DNA from: Solirubrobacteraceae bacterium
Lineage (GTDB): Bacteria > Actinomycetota > Thermoleophilia > Solirubrobacterales > Solirubrobacteraceae
Assembly (NCBI GenBank): GCA_030447275.1
Contig: JAUJPF010000010.1
Location: 1 to 64,000 of the forward strand
DNA length: 64,000 bases
Direction: 5' to 3'
Shown here: positions 62,533-64,000 of the stretch, in pieces
Layout: each line of letters begins with the position of its first letter
Numbering within the stretch: the stretch's first letter is position 1
Position numbers and translations under genes: made by a program
Notes under the pieces: model-generated
The model's database searches: none
Seen by the model: only the letters and a program-made list of their open reading frames with translations
Told to the model about the DNA's origin: nothing

Positions 62533-63946
62533 CCGCCTGTCCTTCGACCGCGGCGGCGTCGCTCTTCGGAACGCGCAGCAGCAGCGCGGCGAGGATCGCA
62601 CCGACGACCGCGACCCCGGCTGCGCCGAGGAAGGCGGCCGAGTAGCCGTCGGTGAGCGCCGCGACGTCCCCGAGCCGATCGGCGCCCTGCGACGTGGCGA
62701 CCGCGGTCATCACCGCCAGGCCGAGGGCGGATCCGACCTGGTAGCTGGTGTTCACGATGCCGGAGGCGAGACCGCCCTCCTCGGGCTTCGCGGACTGGAT
62801 CGCCGTACCCAGCGAGGGGATGAACGCCAGCGCCATGCCCGTCGCCGCGATGAGCGACGCGGGGAGGACGTCGACCACGAACTCGCCGTCGGGTCGCACC
62901 AGCGACATCACGGCCATCCCGGCCGCGAGGAGGAGCATCCCGGCGACGATCGGCGTCCTGAACCCGAAGCGGCCGATGACCTTCGGGGCCACGACCACCA
63001 TCAGGACCATGATCGCGACGGTCATCGGGAGCAGCGCCGCGCCGCCCTCGAACGCGCCGTAGCCGAGGACCTGCTGGAGATAGAGGTTCAAGAAGAACCA
63101 CATCGGGATCCACGCGGCCCCGAGCAGCAGCTGCGCGACGTTGGCCGCCGCGAGGTTCGGCGTGCGGAAGATGCTGAGTCGCATCAGGGGCTCGCCGCGC
63201 TCGTTCTGGATCGCCACGAAGGCCAGCAGGAGCGCCAGGCCTCCGCCGATGGCGAGCAGCGTGGCACTCGATCCCCATCCCTGCTCGGGCGCCCGGACGA
63301 TGCCGAACACGGTCAGCGCCAACCCGGCCGTCGCCGTGATGGCGCCGGTCACGTCGACCGTGCCGCGCCGCGCGGCGGCAGAGGGCATGAGCGACGGGAT
63401 GAGCGCCAGGACCACCAGCGCGATCGGGATGTTCACGTAGAACACCCAGGGCCAGCTGATCCACTCCGTGATGACGCCGCCGAGGAACACGCCGGCGGTG
63501 CCGCCGGCCGGAGCCGCAGCGCCGTAGACGGCGAACGCCTTCGTCAGCTCCTTCGGGTTCGACCCGAAGAGCATCATGAGCAGCGTCAGCGCCGACGGCG
63601 CGATGAGCGCCGCACCGGCACCCTGCGCGGCTCGCGACGCGATCTCGACCGTCGTCGACTGCGCCAGGCCGGCGGCGAGCGATCCGGCCGCGAGGACGAG
63701 CCAGCCGGCGGCGAAGAGCCGCTTCGCTCCGAACAGGTCGGACAGCCGGCCGCCGAGCAGCAGCAGGCCGCCGAACGCGACGACGTAGGCGTTGAAGACC
63801 CACGACAGGTCGTCGGGGCTGAAGCCGAGGTCCGACTGGATCTCGGGAAGGGCCACGCCGATGATCGACGTGTCCATGATGACCATGAACTGCGCGAGCG
63901 CGATGACGGCAAGGGCCGACCAGCGCCGCGGATGTGCGGACTGCAT
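62522..63946 (-). CDS. MFS transporter, DHA2 (EmrB/QacA) type, 14 TM
   Basis: 474 residues. It opens IALAQFMVIMDTSIIGVALP, with the membrane Asp of DHA2 exporters. Motif A is GGRLSDLFGAKRLF, and a motif-C-like segment is APAGGTAGVFLGGVI. About 14 hydrophobic helices. A second exporter of the same family as that at 2.6 kb but clearly different in sequence. It overlaps the ligase gene end by 11 bp (convergent). About 50 bp upstream remain before the window edge, with an AAGGAG ribosome site at 63958-63963 (read on the minus strand). Confidence 0.9.
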   Translation of the reverse strand: MQSAHPRRWSALAVIALAQFMVIMDTSIIGVALPEIQSDLGFSPDDLSWVFNAYVVAFGGLLLLGGRLSDLFGAKRLFAAGWLVLAAGSLAAGLAQSTTVEIASRAAQGAGAALIAPSALTLLMMLFGSNPKELTKAFAVYGAAAPAGGTAGVFLGGVITEWISWPWVFYVNIPIALVVLALIPSLMPSAAARRGTVDVTGAITATAGLALTVFGIVRAPEQGWGSSATLLAIGGGLALLLAFVAIQNERGEPLMRLSIFRTPNLAAANVAQLLLGAAWIPMWFFLNLYLQQVLGYGAFEGGAALLPMTVAIMVLMVVVAPKVIGRFGFRTPIVAGMLLLAAGMAVMSLVRPDGEFVVDVLPASLIAATGMALAFIPSLGTAIQSAKPEEGGLASGIVNTSYQVGSALGLAVMTAVATSQGADRLGDVAALTDGYSAAFLGAAGVAVVGAILAALLLRVPKSDAAAVEGQAVTA

Positions 63947-64000
63947 TCGAGTTCTCCTTGGAAGGGGTGTGCGCGGGTGACAGCCGCCGGGCGCTCTGAA

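Noticed and set aside
1-64000. CRISPR array, insertion sequence or integrase
   Set aside because: No regularly spaced repeats, no transposase or recombinase motif, and no terminal inverted repeats were seen. The tRNA-adjacent endonuclease genes are not integrases.

Overview
The window is a high-GC actinobacterial-type chromosome segment: very GC-rich codons, many GTG starts, 4-base stop/start overlaps, paired Ku genes and an F420/FMN split-barrel enzyme. The mix resembles Thermoleophilia/Solirubrobacterales, but that placement is an inference from gene content only. No IS element, CRISPR array, rRNA or plasmid function was seen. Most of the window is densely packed coding sequence. The main exception is 54.1-61.6 kb, where most genes are broken.

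Region 1 (1-13.9 kb) holds an acyl-CoA dehydrogenase, a cupin, a MOSC protein, a drug-type MFS exporter and a P450. These are followed by a tightly overlapping plus-strand operon: fatty-acyl-AMP ligase, hotdog protein, R2-like diiron protein, acyl carrier protein 1, transglutaminase-like protein, acyl carrier protein 2, a class-II-synthetase-like amino acid:[carrier protein] ligase, a methyltransferase joined to a MetE-like zinc protein, and a second methyltransferase. Read together, one carrier protein would receive an acyl chain and the other an amino acid, and the transglutaminase-like enzyme would join them by an amide bond. This would be a small NRPS-free acyl-amino-acid pathway and is the strongest candidate for an undescribed system here.

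Region 2 (13.9-24.9 kb) is housekeeping: five tRNA genes (Leu-CAA, Leu-UAG, Trp-CCA, Gly-UCC, Pro-GGG), two free-standing homing-type endonuclease genes close to tRNA genes, an ArsR-like regulator, a cupredoxin, two tandem Ku genes, a PilZ protein, a P60-type wall hydrolase, UppP, a CorA-type transporter and an atypical SDR.

Region 3 (24.9-52.0 kb) is an NRPS cluster in two facing arms. The plus arm runs CocE-type hydrolase, kinase-like protein, phytanoyl-CoA-dioxygenase-like hydroxylase, NRPS 1 (half C-A-T-E) and NRPS 2 (C-A-T-C-A-T-C-A-T-C, with one frameshift). The minus arm runs NRPS 3 (fatty-acyl-AMP-ligase-ACP-C-A-T), a MIO-type ammonia-lyase and a stand-alone C domain, with an MbtH gene divergent at its head. 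Specificity codes read by eye suggest Pro-like (followed by an E domain), Asn, Ser and Val-like residues plus one unassigned residue. There is no thioesterase domain.

Region 4 (52.1-64.0 kb) starts with a lipase and a TetR regulator that diverge across two identical inverted repeats. Then comes a decayed stretch: an internally deleted M14 carboxypeptidase, glycine-betaine-binding-protein fragments on both strands, a headless TetR gene, and frameshifted O-methyltransferase, aldo-keto reductase and LysR genes, ending in an N-terminally short ATP-dependent DNA ligase. Embedded in it are an intact secreted LVIVD-repeat protein and a small membrane protein. An MFS exporter closes the window.
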